DNA of 35,695 nt from Dyella japonica DSM 16301 (GTDB lineage Bacteria > Pseudomonadota > Gammaproteobacteria > Xanthomonadales > Rhodanobacteraceae), in assembly GCF_001010355.1 (NCBI RefSeq), contig NZ_JPLA01000021.1:1-35695 (forward strand), read 5' to 3'. Positions within the stretch are counted from its first letter, which is position 1; each line of letters begins with the position of its first letter. The notes beneath the pieces are model-generated. The model searched no databases. It was given only the letters and a program-made list of their open reading frames with translations, and was not told the origin of the DNA. Below are positions 26,549 through 35,220 of this stretch, piece after piece. The position numbers and the translations under genes are program-made.

Positions 26549-27186
26549 GCCGGCGTCTCCTCGGTCAGATCCCAGAAGCGGCGCACATCGATGCTGGAGA
26601 ATGCCGTGATGATCAACATGAGCACGCCATAGGCAAAAATGCCCGCATTGGGCTGCACTTCGAAATACATGTGCGCCTTGACGATGGCCACCAGCGCACC
26701 GAGCACAAAGACTTCGCTCATGGTCCAGGGACCCAGCCGATAAAGCATCACCATGATCCGGCGAAACCCGGGCGCGCGACGTCGCTGGCGTGCATAGGCC
26801 AGGATCCAGAACAGGAAGCCCATCTTGATGATCGGAAAGAAGAACAGCGTCAGGGCGGCGATCACCGCGACGACCTCGGCGTGCTCGCGCCACATCATCA
26901 TGATGCAGCCCCACAGCGTCGCGCTGATCAACTGGCCATTGAGGCCCAGCGTCACGATCGGCCAGATGTTGGCCTGCACGAAGGCGATCATCGCAGTGAT
27001 CACCAGGGCGAACATGCCGCGCACGCCGATGCTGTGATGGCGGGCCAGGATGGCGTCGCAGCGCAGGCAACGCGCCACTTCGCCACGGGCCAGCTTGCGA
27101 CGACGGTAGACCGTGTCGCAGTGCTCGCATATCCACAGGGTGGGCGGCGCGATGGCGGGTTTGATGCCTTGCGATGGCATGGTCAT
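26545..27186 (-). CDS. pqiA: PqiA-type membrane protein, first half
   Basis: A 213-residue PqiA-domain protein: zinc-ribbon CEHCDTVYRRRKLARGEVARC with CLRCDA (about residues 19-44), then four helices including VQANIWPIVTLGLNG (the counterpart of the PANVLPI block) and FFFPIIKMGFLFWILAY. ATG 27186 is taken as start, though 27180 is equally possible and no good Shine-Dalgarno is visible; an in-frame TTG at 27237 seems too far upstream. First gene of the four-gene pqi operon, divergent from the thioredoxin-like gene. Confidence 0.88.
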   Translation of the reverse strand: MTMPSQGIKPAIAPPTLWICEHCDTVYRRRKLARGEVARCLRCDAILARHHSIGVRGMFALVITAMIAFVQANIWPIVTLGLNGQLISATLWGCIMMMWREHAEVVAVIAALTLFFFPIIKMGFLFWILAYARQRRRAPGFRRIMVMLYRLGPWTMSEVFVLGALVAIVKAHMYFEVQPNAGIFAYGVLMLIITAFSSIDVRRFWDLTEETPA

Positions 27187-27327
27187 GGGGGGATTTTCGC
27201 AAATATCCGTGTCCAGTGCCGCCGGGGCCGAAGCCAAGCGTCAAAGCCCGGGCACCGTAAGCCCCTGCGACCTTGATATGCTGGCTGACGCCCTGATGTG
27301 AAGGGCATTCGTCAACGGGAGTCCCCA

Positions 27328-28191
27328 GTGAGTGCCACGACCGCCGATACGCATGTTTTTGACGTGCGCGAGGACAACTTCGAAGCCGAGGTGCTGCAGG
27401 CCTCGCTGACCACGCCGATCCTGGTCGATTTCTGGGCGACCTGGTGCGGCCCGTGCAAGACGCTGGGTCCGATGCTCGAGAAGCTGGCCGCCGAATTCAA
27501 CGGCGCCTTCCGGCTGGCCAAGGTCGATGTGGACAAATCGCAGCAGCTGGCTGCCATGTTCGGCATCCGCAGCATTCCCACCGTGATGCTGGTGAAGGAT
27601 GGCCAGATCCTCGACGGTTTCCAGGGCGCCCTGCCCGAGGGCCAGCTGCGCGAATTCCTGCAGCGCCATGTGCAGCCACTCGATGGCGCCGCCAACGATG
27701 AGCTCGAGGCGGCACCGGAATCGCCGGAAGAAACCATCAACCGCATCCAGCAAGCCATCGCAGCCGAACCGGAGCGCGCCGAACTCAAGCTCGATCTCGC
27801 CCTGGCACTGATGCGTGCCGGCAACGCCGACGCCGCCGAAGCCGAACTGGCCTCCCTGCCCGCCAACCTGGCCACCGACGCCCGCGCTGTTCGGCTGCGC
27901 AGCCAGCTCGACCTGGCTCGTGCACTCAAGGGCGCGCCGTCGCTGGCCGAGCTGCAGCAGCGCGTGCAGGCCGATGCCGGCGACTGGGCCGCGCGCGACC
28001 TGCTCGGCGTGCGCCTGCTGCTGGAAGGCGATGCCCCCGCAGGTCTGGATCAGTTCCTCGTCACGCTGGAAAAGGCGCGCGACTGGAACGATGGCCAGGC
28101 CAAGAAGCGACTGCTGGCTGCCTTCACCACGCTGGACGACGCCGAACTGGTCGGCCGCTATCGTCGCCGCATGGCGTCGCTGTTGTTCTGA
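27328..28191 (+). CDS. cnoX: CnoX-like thioredoxin with TPR tail (YbbN family)
   Basis: A 287-residue cytoplasmic protein. The N-terminal thioredoxin domain has the active site WCGPC (Cys40-Cys43) and cis-proline loop RSIPTVM. The C-terminal part (about 125-287) is helical TPR-like, with the family pattern AEPERAELKLDLALALMRAGNADAAEAEL. CnoX/YbbN is a redox chaperone that protects clients from hypochlorous acid and over-oxidation and passes them to GroEL or DnaK. E. coli CnoX has lost the CxxC; this one keeps it and should have real reductase activity. The GTG at 27328 has GGGAG six bases upstream, better than the ATG at 27298. A terminator follows. Confidence 0.9.
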   Translation: MSATTADTHVFDVREDNFEAEVLQASLTTPILVDFWATWCGPCKTLGPMLEKLAAEFNGAFRLAKVDVDKSQQLAAMFGIRSIPTVMLVKDGQILDGFQGALPEGQLREFLQRHVQPLDGAANDELEAAPESPEETINRIQQAIAAEPERAELKLDLALALMRAGNADAAEAELASLPANLATDARAVRLRSQLDLARALKGAPSLAELQQRVQADAGDWAARDLLGVRLLLEGDAPAGLDQFLVTLEKARDWNDGQAKKRLLAAFTTLDDAELVGRYRRRMASLLF

Positions 28192-28242
28192 ATCGGCTGC
28201 GCGGTGGGCGAGCACGCTCGCCAACCATGCGACTTGCCATCC

Positions 28243-28280
28243 GAAGCCCATTCCCGTCGGGGAATGGGCTTCGCGTTTCT
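28243..28280 (+). terminator. Rho-independent terminator after the cnoX-like gene
   Basis: A 13-base perfect stem (28243-28255 with 28260-28272; GAAGCCCATTCCC / GGGAATGGGCTTC), four-base loop, then GCGTTTCTT. It lies between this gene and the convergent S9 peptidase gene. On the - strand no T-run follows, so it mainly serves the + strand. Confidence 0.85.
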
Positions 28281-30284
28281 TCAGGGCGAACCTGCCGCCG
28301 TCGCGCCGGCACCGGCATTGCTGCCGATATAGCGATCGAGGAACTGGGTGACGCGCTCGTACAACTCGGCGGTGTTCTTCTCGTCGTAGAAGCCGTGGCC
28401 TTCGCCGGACTTGTATAGCCATTCGTGACCGACGCCGCGTTTGTTCAGGGCCGCATTCAACGACTCACCCTGGATCGGCGGCACGCGTTGATCCTGTCCA
28501 CCCACCACCAGCATGACGCTGGCCTTGAGCTGATCGAGCTGGTTGATGGGCGAACGCGCCGCCAGCACGGCCGGATCGGTGCCCAGCGTGTTGCGCAGAT
28601 AATTCTTGCCGGAGACGCGATCGGAAATGTCGCCGTCGGTGTACATCTTGGCCAGATCGTAGACGCCGACGTAGCCGATCGCGCAGCGATAGAGATCCGG
28701 CTCCTTCACCGCACCCTCGAGCGCCGCATAGCCGCCATAGCTCGCGCCGAAGATGCAGACGTGTCCGGCCGTGGTGACGCCCTGGTCGATCGCCCAATGC
28801 GTGGCATCGGTGATGTCGTCCTGCATCTTGCCGCCCCACTCCTTGTAACCGGCGTGCACAAAGCCTTCGCCATAGCCGCCGGAACCGCGGAAGTTGACCT
28901 GAAGCACGGCATAGCCATGCGTGGCGAGCGCCTGCACGATCGGATCGAAGCCCCAGCTGTCGCGGATACCGAACGGGCCGCCGTGCACGAACACCACCAG
29001 CGGCAGATGCTTGGCCTGCTCGCGACCCGGCGGCATGCTGAGGTAACCGTGGATGGTCAGCCCATCGCGCGCCTTGAAGTCGATCGGCTGCATCTGCGCC
29101 ATGTCGTTGGGCTTGATCCAGTCCGCGCGTTGCAGCAGCACCTCGGCCTTGCCGCTCGCCTTGTCCCACAGGTAGTACGTACCCGGGTCCATGTCCGACG
29201 AAGCCAGCGCCACCGCCTTGCTGCCGTCGTCGGTGCTGGAAACGATTTCGATGCTCTCGCCCGGCAAGGCCTTCATGAGCGCGCTGATCGCCTTCATGGT
29301 GTCTGATCCCGCCACGAAGGCCGATGCCGACGGCGTGGACGGCATGGCATAGACGCCCACGATGTCGCGACGATCAAGCGTACGCATGAGGCGGTAGGCC
29401 GATACGGTGTCGTTCGTCCACACCGCCTCTTTCATGGTTTTGGTGGCGACATCCCACGGACACAGCGCACCGACGGCACCGGGCGCCTTGCACGTCATAT
29501 AGACCTGCGAGTCGTCGGCAGTAAAGGCCGTGGGCCATGGCACGTTGCGTTCCGCACCGCCCTGGAACAGCAGCGTCCACTGCTGACCGTCGCCCTCGCG
29601 ATAGTAAACAACGGGAAAGCTATGGCTGTCGGTACCCATGGCAAAACGCGCGACGCCATGGTTGTCGACGACGAATTCGGCATTGCGCAGCGGCGCCGTA
29701 CCCACCGGCCGCTTGTTGCCGTTGTTCACGTCCATCACGAAGATCTGGGTGAACGCACCGTCGGCGCCGCTGTCCCACGGCGTGACGCCTATCATCACGT
29801 GGTTGCCGTCGCCGTTGCGCAGCGTGCTCACCAGTTCAGCGGATGCACGCTCGGATTCGGGCTGCTTGATGTGCGTCGCGCCTGAGGTTCCACCGGCGCG
29901 ATAGCCAAACAGAATCTGCCCGGCCGAGCCATCGCCATTCACGGCGAAAATTTCGCCGGTGGCGAAGGGGCGATCCCAGCCGCTCACCTGGGTGCCTTCG
30001 GTATACAGCACGCGATGGTTGTTGACCCACCAGAAGTCGACGACCTGGTTGCCCTCGCGCGGCTTGAGCATGGTGCCCTTGTGGTTGACCAGGTCGATCA
30101 GGGCCAGCATCGGCTTGCCCTTCACCACCGTGGTGGCGGCCAGGTAGTGACCGTCGCCGGAGATTTTCACGTCGTCGTACTGCGCGTGGCGCGCCAGAGC
30201 GTCCAACGACACGGTGCCGGCAAACAACGGATACGACAACAGACAAAGCACGCCGAAGACGGCGCGCTGGATTCGCTTTTCCAT
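28281..30284 (-). CDS. Secreted S9-family (prolyl oligopeptidase) serine peptidase
   Basis: A 667-residue protein with a signal peptide (residues 1 to about 22, ...SYPLFA-GT), an N-terminal beta-propeller (about 25-400) and a C-terminal alpha/beta-hydrolase domain. The catalytic triad is visible: Ser515 in GASYGG, Asp598 in GGQDQRVPP and His630 in GEGHGFY. HGGPFG near 445 supplies the oxyanion loop. The family comprises acylaminoacyl and dipeptidyl peptidases that clip short peptides, here in the periplasm or outside. ATG 30284 has GGGGAG five bases upstream. It is a single gene, convergent with the thioredoxin-like gene. Exact specificity is not readable. Confidence 0.93.
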   Translation of the reverse strand: MEKRIQRAVFGVLCLLSYPLFAGTVSLDALARHAQYDDVKISGDGHYLAATTVVKGKPMLALIDLVNHKGTMLKPREGNQVVDFWWVNNHRVLYTEGTQVSGWDRPFATGEIFAVNGDGSAGQILFGYRAGGTSGATHIKQPESERASAELVSTLRNGDGNHVMIGVTPWDSGADGAFTQIFVMDVNNGNKRPVGTAPLRNAEFVVDNHGVARFAMGTDSHSFPVVYYREGDGQQWTLLFQGGAERNVPWPTAFTADDSQVYMTCKAPGAVGALCPWDVATKTMKEAVWTNDTVSAYRLMRTLDRRDIVGVYAMPSTPSASAFVAGSDTMKAISALMKALPGESIEIVSSTDDGSKAVALASSDMDPGTYYLWDKASGKAEVLLQRADWIKPNDMAQMQPIDFKARDGLTIHGYLSMPPGREQAKHLPLVVFVHGGPFGIRDSWGFDPIVQALATHGYAVLQVNFRGSGGYGEGFVHAGYKEWGGKMQDDITDATHWAIDQGVTTAGHVCIFGASYGGYAALEGAVKEPDLYRCAIGYVGVYDLAKMYTDGDISDRVSGKNYLRNTLGTDPAVLAARSPINQLDQLKASVMLVVGGQDQRVPPIQGESLNAALNKRGVGHEWLYKSGEGHGFYDEKNTAELYERVTQFLDRYIGSNAGAGATAAGSP

Positions 30285-30425
30285 GCATTCTCCCCTGTGG
30301 CGTGGCGCCCCATGCAGCCCAGCCGTGCGGCGAGTATAAGCACGAATGTTGCTGCCGCCAGCGCCCCCCTTCGGCCTGGTCGACCTGCCCGCTCAATCGC
30401 AGCGAAGCCCTACGATGCCGCCAAC

Positions 30426-30454
30426 CATACGCTTACGTATGTTTAGGTTATACT
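30426..30454 (+). promoter_or_regulatory. Inverted repeat and -10 element before the DUF4442 gene
   Basis: CATACG-CTTA-CGTATG (30426-30441) is a perfect six-base inverted repeat. It is followed at 30449-30454 by TATACT, a good -10 box, 31 bases before the ATG at 30486. No canonical -35 is seen at 17 bases; the inverted repeat sits where it would be, so it could be an operator or activator site. Confidence 0.4.
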
Positions 30455-30485
30455 CGGCCGGTTTTCACCGTCCAGCCTATTGCCT

Positions 30486-30974
30486 ATGCGCGCTTCGACC
30501 TTCCGCCGCCTGATGAACCTGTGGCCGCCGTTCCTGTTCAACAGCATTTGCGTCCAGCAGGTGTCCGAGGACTGGACCGAGCTGCGGGTGGTGCTGCGCC
30601 TGCGCCCTTGGAACCGCAACTATGTGCGCACGCAGTTCGGCGGCAATCTGTTCGCGATGACGGACCCGTTCTGGATGCTGCTGACCATGCACCAGCTTGG
30701 CAACGACTACTTTGTCTGGGACAAGGCCGGCGGCATCGAATTCGTCGCGCCGGGGCGCGAAGACGTCTACGCCCATTTCAAGCTGGAACCGTCGGTGATC
30801 GACGAACTGCGCGCCGCAGCCGCCGGTGGCGACAAGGTGCTGCGCTGGTTCGACGTGGACATCACCACGCGCAGCGGCGAGGTGGTGGCGCGCGTACGCA
30901 AGCAGCTGTATGTGCGGCTCAAGCCCAAGGCGCGCAGCGAGGCCAGCAACGAGCAGCCGGCCCCGACCACCTAG
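30486..30974 (+). CDS. DUF4442 (hotdog thioesterase-like) protein
   Basis: A 162-residue protein with the DUF4442 pattern: NLWPPFLFNSICV (about 10-22), RPWNRNYVRTQFGGNLFAMTDPFWMLL (about 40-66), then DYFVWDKAGGIEFVAPGREDVYAHF and VVARVRKQLYVRLK. The fold belongs to the hotdog thioesterase superfamily, and an acyl-CoA or acyl-ACP substrate is possible but unproven. The ATG at 30486 is preferred to a TTG at 30480; no Shine-Dalgarno is seen. A DUF502 gene follows after 96 bases on the same strand. Confidence 0.8.
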   Translation: MRASTFRRLMNLWPPFLFNSICVQQVSEDWTELRVVLRLRPWNRNYVRTQFGGNLFAMTDPFWMLLTMHQLGNDYFVWDKAGGIEFVAPGREDVYAHFKLEPSVIDELRAAAAGGDKVLRWFDVDITTRSGEVVARVRKQLYVRLKPKARSEASNEQPAPTT

Positions 30975-31070
30975 CGTTGTCGCCAGTGGAACGTGGCGAC
31001 TGACGCCTCCGCTTCCACCCAAGGCCAGACTCCGTGGGACAATGCCGCGTCCCCTCCCCGGCATTTCTCC

Positions 31071-31739
31071 ATGAAGCGTCTGCGCATCAAGCGTTACCTG
31101 TTTACCGGCCTGCTCACCTTCATTCCGCTGTGGGTGACCTGGGTGGTGTTCAAGTTTGTGTTGAGCATGCTCGCCGGCATCGGCACGCCGCTGGCGTCGG
31201 CCCTGCTGGCGACGTTGTCGTCGACGTCGCCGCTGGCGGGCGTGGCGCTCAACAACGCGTGGATCACCTTCGTCATCGCCCTGCTGCTGACGCTGGGCGT
31301 GCTGTACATCCTGGGCTGGCTCGCCAACCGCGTGATCGGCCAGCGCCTGATTGACGGCTTTGATGCCCTGCTGGCACGCATTCCGCTGGTGCAGACCATC
31401 TATGGCGGCACCAAGAAGCTCATGGCCGTGCTGCAGCAAAAGCCTTCGGGCGTGCAGCGCGTGGTGCTGATCGACTTTCCGCGCAAGGGCATGAAGGTGG
31501 TGGGCTTCGTCACGCGCGTGATGATTGAGGAAGGCACCGGTCGCGAAATGGCCGCCGTCTATATCCCCACCACGCCCAATCCCACCGGTGGCTATCTGGA
31601 AGTGGTGGCGGTGGAAGAGCTCACGCCCACCGACTGGACCATGGACCAGGCCATGGCCTTCATCATTTCCGGTGGCGCGGTGGCTCCCGATACCTTGCCT
31701 GCGTCGCCTGCGGCCCTCCGCGACGCCTCACCGGAATAA
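31071..31739 (+). CDS. DUF502 family membrane protein
   Basis: A 222-residue protein with two N-terminal membrane helices (about 11-36 and 63-87) and a soluble domain of about 120 residues. Family features are YLFTGLLTFIPLWVTWVVF, ARIPLVQTIYGGTKKLM, VLIDFPRKGMKVVGFVTR and YIPTTPNPTGGYLEVV. DUF502 proteins are widespread and of unknown function; LIV and COV-type plant homologues affect vein patterning. ATG 31071 gives the usual N terminus (MKRLRIKRYLFTGLL); the frame opens earlier with a GTG at 30993. A single REP unit begins one base after its stop. Confidence 0.88.
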   Translation: MKRLRIKRYLFTGLLTFIPLWVTWVVFKFVLSMLAGIGTPLASALLATLSSTSPLAGVALNNAWITFVIALLLTLGVLYILGWLANRVIGQRLIDGFDALLARIPLVQTIYGGTKKLMAVLQQKPSGVQRVVLIDFPRKGMKVVGFVTRVMIEEGTGREMAAVYIPTTPNPTGGYLEVVAVEELTPTDWTMDQAMAFIISGGAVAPDTLPASPAALRDASPE

Positions 31740-31764
31740 TGTGGGAGCGCACCCTGTGCGCGAC
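31740..31764 (+). repeat. Solitary REP unit
   Basis: A single unpaired REP arm identical to the left arms elsewhere in the window, starting directly after the DUF502 stop and ten bases before the stop of the convergent multicopper oxidase gene. Confidence 0.85.
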
Positions 31765-31774
31765 TCCCAACCCC

Positions 31775-33385
31775 TCAGGCCACCACTTCAAACGGCCGCA
31801 TCATCTCGTTCGACGCATGCTCCAACAGATGGCAATGCCAGACATAGCGCCCGGCGTAACCCTCGAACGTGATGATGTAGCGCGTCACCATCCCGGGATA
31901 TACCTGCGCCGTGTCTTTCCAACCCGCTTCATGCGCCGGCGGCGGTTCCGCCGGCCCTTTGTAGCGTATGGTTTTTGATTCCAGATATTCATCCACGTCG
32001 AACGGACGTCGATCCAGGATCTGGAAGCGCACCAGGTGCAGATGGATCGGATGGGTGTCTTCGGTGAGGTTCACCAGGCTCCAGATTTCCGTGCTGCCCA
32101 GGCGCGGCTTCTCGCTCACCGGCTCGTGCCAGTGCTTGCCGTCCAGCAACATCAGCATCGGCGTGGCCACGCAATCGGCGTATTCGTCGATGGTAAGCAC
32201 GCGGGTCTGCGTAGCACTCGCCTCGGCGATGCGCGGCACATCACGCAAGATGGCAGGCACGCGACTGCTGTCGCTCACTTTGCCCGCGGCCACCTTGAAC
32301 TGCATCAAGGGCAGCGCGTCGTTCATCAGTTCGATGGCCCCGCCATCCATCGATGCAAAATCCACCACAAGATCGGCACGCTCGCCCGGCGCAAGAAACA
32401 GGCTGGTCTGCTGCACGGGCGCGGCAAGCAGGCCTTGATCGCTGCCGATCTGCAGGAACGGCCGCTGGCCGCGCAGGCTCAAATGGAAAAAGCGTCCATT
32501 CGCCGCATTGAGCACGCGGAAGCGATAGCGCCGCGCCTGCACGTCGAGCCGCGGCATCAGCGCGCCATTCACCAGCATGGCGTTGCCGAACACTTCGGGC
32601 ACCCATGGCGCATCGCTGATGCCGGAGGTGGGGTAGTACAGCTGGCCATCTTCGGTAAGCAGGCGATCGGTCAACACCAGCGGCCATTCGAAATCGCCGC
32701 TGGGCAGACCCAGCGACAACTCATGCTCGTCGCGCAGCAGATACATGCCAAACAAGCCGGCGTAGAGGTTCAGCCGCTCGATGCCCATGGTGTGGTCGTG
32801 ATACCACAGCGTCGCGGCGTCCTGTCGATTGGGATAGGTCTGGGCGCGCGACTGGCCGGGCACCATCCAATCGGTGGGATAGCCGTCATCGGCGGCCGGC
32901 ACGCGTGCGCCGTGCACATGCACCACGCCGCGCACTTCCGGCTTGTCCGGCTCCGCGCCGCAGACGTGATGATCGATGGGAAGGAAGTGCTTGAGCGGGA
33001 GACGGTTGCTCCACTCCACGCGTACCGCGACGCCGCTGCGCGCTTCGATGGTGGGCCCGGGCATGCTGTTGCCATACGTCCACAGCCGGGTCGGCGCCAG
33101 ATCGCGGTGCAGGCGTTGCTCGCTTTCGCGCATGGCGATGCGCAACGCGGTTCCCGCCTTGGGATGCAGTACTTCAGGCCGCCGCAACGCATCGACGAAC
33201 GGCGCCAGCCGCGACGGATCGAGCAGGCGCGGCACGCGGGTCTGATCGGCCACCGCATGCTTGCAAAGCCCGCTGCCCTTGGCGGCCGGCATGGCCATGT
33301 GCATGGGCGCGCCGAACGCACGCAAGGCGCTCGTGCCTGCCAGCAAGCCCATGCCCTGGAGAAAGAGACGACGCGAGGGATGCAA
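31775..33385 (-). CDS. CotA/bilirubin-oxidase-like multicopper oxidase, Tat-exported
   Basis: A 536-residue three-domain multicopper oxidase. A Tat signal RRLFLQGMG (residues 5-13) precedes the copper-binding blocks: HVHG (156-159), WYHDHTMG (HDH 196-198), HPIHLHLV (near 450), and HCHLLEHASNEMM, where His517, Cys518, His519, His523 and Met528 match the CotA type 1/trinuclear ligands. Homologues oxidise phenolics, bilirubin, Mn(II) or metals with O2 reduced to water; the substrate here is unknown. The start is a TTG at 33385, nine bases after GGAGG. It lies 76 bases downstream of the acid phosphatase gene, with a terminator between, and has almost no room for its own promoter. Confidence 0.93.
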   Translation of the reverse strand: MHPSRRLFLQGMGLLAGTSALRAFGAPMHMAMPAAKGSGLCKHAVADQTRVPRLLDPSRLAPFVDALRRPEVLHPKAGTALRIAMRESEQRLHRDLAPTRLWTYGNSMPGPTIEARSGVAVRVEWSNRLPLKHFLPIDHHVCGAEPDKPEVRGVVHVHGARVPAADDGYPTDWMVPGQSRAQTYPNRQDAATLWYHDHTMGIERLNLYAGLFGMYLLRDEHELSLGLPSGDFEWPLVLTDRLLTEDGQLYYPTSGISDAPWVPEVFGNAMLVNGALMPRLDVQARRYRFRVLNAANGRFFHLSLRGQRPFLQIGSDQGLLAAPVQQTSLFLAPGERADLVVDFASMDGGAIELMNDALPLMQFKVAAGKVSDSSRVPAILRDVPRIAEASATQTRVLTIDEYADCVATPMLMLLDGKHWHEPVSEKPRLGSTEIWSLVNLTEDTHPIHLHLVRFQILDRRPFDVDEYLESKTIRYKGPAEPPPAHEAGWKDTAQVYPGMVTRYIITFEGYAGRYVWHCHLLEHASNEMMRPFEVVA

Positions 33386-33415
33386 GGCTCAGCACCTCCG
33401 AGCAGGAAAAACGAA

Positions 33416-33441
33416 ACGCCCCGGACCACGGTCCGGGGCGT
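33416..33441 (-). terminator. Terminator between the phosphatase and multicopper oxidase genes
   Basis: An 11-base stem, 33416-33426 with 33431-33441 (ACGCCCCGGAC / GTCCGGGGCGT), loop four bases, followed on the - strand by TTCGTTTTTCC. It lies 20 bases after the phosphatase stop and about 15 bases before the Shine-Dalgarno of the oxidase gene. Confidence 0.85.
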
Positions 33442-33461
33442 GCCAGGCAAGCGTACTGCGC

Positions 33462-35165
33462 TCAGCCGTGATCATGCCCGTGCGGCAGGCTGGACCACGG
33501 CCACGGCTTGGGCTGCTTCACCGGCTGGCCGGTCTGTTCGTCCAGGATCAGATGGCGCTGGTCCGGGAACGGCTGGTAGAAGTCGAACATCGGCACCAGC
33601 GAGCCGGCCACGCCGTCGAACGAACCGCCACCGAGGCGCTCGCCGCGCAGCCAGTTGTCCTCGATGAAGCGCGTCACTGACGACTGATCGGTCAGCGTGT
33701 GGTCCACATGATTGCTGCGGGCCCACGGCGAGATCACCAGCAGCGGCAGGCGCGGACCGAAACCGCAGCGTCCCTGCACCGGCTTACCCTTGCTGTTGGT
33801 GCCCGGCAACGTGCCACGCGCCTTGCACAGGCCCGCGCCGTCGAGCGCATCGGACGAGGTGCTCGAGGCATTGATGCGCGGGGCCGCCTGATGGTCGTAC
33901 CAGCCATCGGAATCGTCATACGCGATCACCACGGCGGTGTCGCGCCAGTCCGGCTGCTGCTGCAGGAAATTGATCACGTGCACGATGAACTGTTGCTCAT
34001 CCAGCGGATCGGAGTAGCCCGCGTGGCCATCCTGGTAACCCGGCGCCTTGAGGAAGCTGACGGCCGGGAAGTTGCCCGCCTTGACCGCGGTGTAGAAGTC
34101 GTTGGTGTCGTACTGATGGTTCGCCGCGTCGCCCTGGTGGCCGATCATCGCCACCGAGGTCGGACGTGCATGCGTCGGATTGGCGGTGGAGGTGTAGTAC
34201 TGGAACGGCTGGTGATGCGGGATGTAGTCGGCCTTCACCGTGTTGGTGACGGTGGACAGCGTGCTGCGCTTGCAACCCGTGGTGTTATTGCTGTTCACCT
34301 GGCTCAGGTCGAAACCGCCCTCGAAGAAACCCCACGTCACGCCGGCAGCGTTGAGCAGGTCACCGACGTTCTTGCCGCCGAGCTGCACCTGGTTGCCGCT
34401 GGGCGAGGAGCACACGTCGCCGATCGGATCGGCGTCGCTGATCAGGGTCAGGCCGCCCTGGCCATCGGCGATTTCGTTCGCGGTGCCGTTGAGCGTCTGC
34501 GTCACGCCATTGGTCTGGCCGGAAATCAGATTGATCGCACCGGGCGTGGACGGGCCAAAGGTCGTGTTGTAGCTGTTGTCGTTCAGCGCGAACCACTGCG
34601 CGTAGTTCCACAGGGCGGTAACGGTGTTGCCGTCGTAGTAGCCCATCACCTGGCCGGTGCCTTCCTCGTCGGCCGGCGCGCCCGGCAGGGTTTCACCCGA
34701 ACCGGTGTACTTGGGGAACAGATCCATCGCACCGCCATCGAACGCCTGCTGTTCCGGGCCGTAATCATGGTCCTGGTCAGCGGTCGCCGCCTGCGCGCGC
34801 GACAACCGGAACGGATTGATCGCACCGGCGCCGTTCGCGCTGTTCGTCTGGTTCGGATTGTGCGTGAGCAGCTTGTTGTCGTAACCGTTCACGTGCGGCG
34901 TGAACGGGCGCGCATAGAAGCTCGGCTCGCCCTTGCCGTTGGCGGCATACGGGTAGGTGCCGAAGTAGTGATCGAAGGACACGTTCTCCTGGAAGATCAC
35001 CACCAGGTGCTTGATCGGCGTGGACGTATGGACGTCCCCATCACCGCCGCCATGATGCAGGCTCGCATCGGTGAATGCTTCGGCATGCACGGGAAGTTGA
35101 GCAAGGGAAACAGCAGAAAGGCTGAGTACGCACGCAGCAATGCAAACAGCGAGGTTGTTTCGCAT
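33462..35165 (-). CDS. Secreted acid phosphatase / phospholipase C family phosphoesterase
   Basis: A 567-residue protein with a signal peptide (residues 1 to about 28) and one phosphoesterase domain (PF04185, AcpA/non-haemolytic phospholipase C). Diagnostic blocks are FQENVSFDHYFGTYP (residues 58-72, containing the catalytic nucleophile region), SYNTTFGPSTPGAINLISG, PAVSFLKAPGYQDGHAGYSDP, VIAYDDSDGWYDHQ and GFGPRLPLLVISPWA. It releases phosphate from phospholipid head groups or phosphomonoesters outside the cytoplasm. ATG 35165 follows GGGAG by six bases. A Pho box with a well-placed -10 element lies upstream, so phosphate starvation control by PhoB is likely. The His-rich C terminus (HGHDHG) may bind metal. 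Confidence 0.92.
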   Translation of the reverse strand: MRNNLAVCIAACVLSLSAVSLAQLPVHAEAFTDASLHHGGGDGDVHTSTPIKHLVVIFQENVSFDHYFGTYPYAANGKGEPSFYARPFTPHVNGYDNKLLTHNPNQTNSANGAGAINPFRLSRAQAATADQDHDYGPEQQAFDGGAMDLFPKYTGSGETLPGAPADEEGTGQVMGYYDGNTVTALWNYAQWFALNDNSYNTTFGPSTPGAINLISGQTNGVTQTLNGTANEIADGQGGLTLISDADPIGDVCSSPSGNQVQLGGKNVGDLLNAAGVTWGFFEGGFDLSQVNSNNTTGCKRSTLSTVTNTVKADYIPHHQPFQYYTSTANPTHARPTSVAMIGHQGDAANHQYDTNDFYTAVKAGNFPAVSFLKAPGYQDGHAGYSDPLDEQQFIVHVINFLQQQPDWRDTAVVIAYDDSDGWYDHQAAPRINASSTSSDALDGAGLCKARGTLPGTNSKGKPVQGRCGFGPRLPLLVISPWARSNHVDHTLTDQSSVTRFIEDNWLRGERLGGGSFDGVAGSLVPMFDFYQPFPDQRHLILDEQTGQPVKQPKPWPWSSLPHGHDHG

Positions 35166-35220
35166 GGAGGGCTCCCTACAGTCGCGGTGATGCGCTTCCC
35201 CTCAAGCGCGGATTCCACGG

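Noticed and set aside
31733..31760. GGAATA at the end of the DUF502 gene as a third ECF promoter
   Set aside because: It overlaps the stop codon and runs into the REP unit; no GTAT lies 17 bases downstream and the gene beyond is on the opposite strand.
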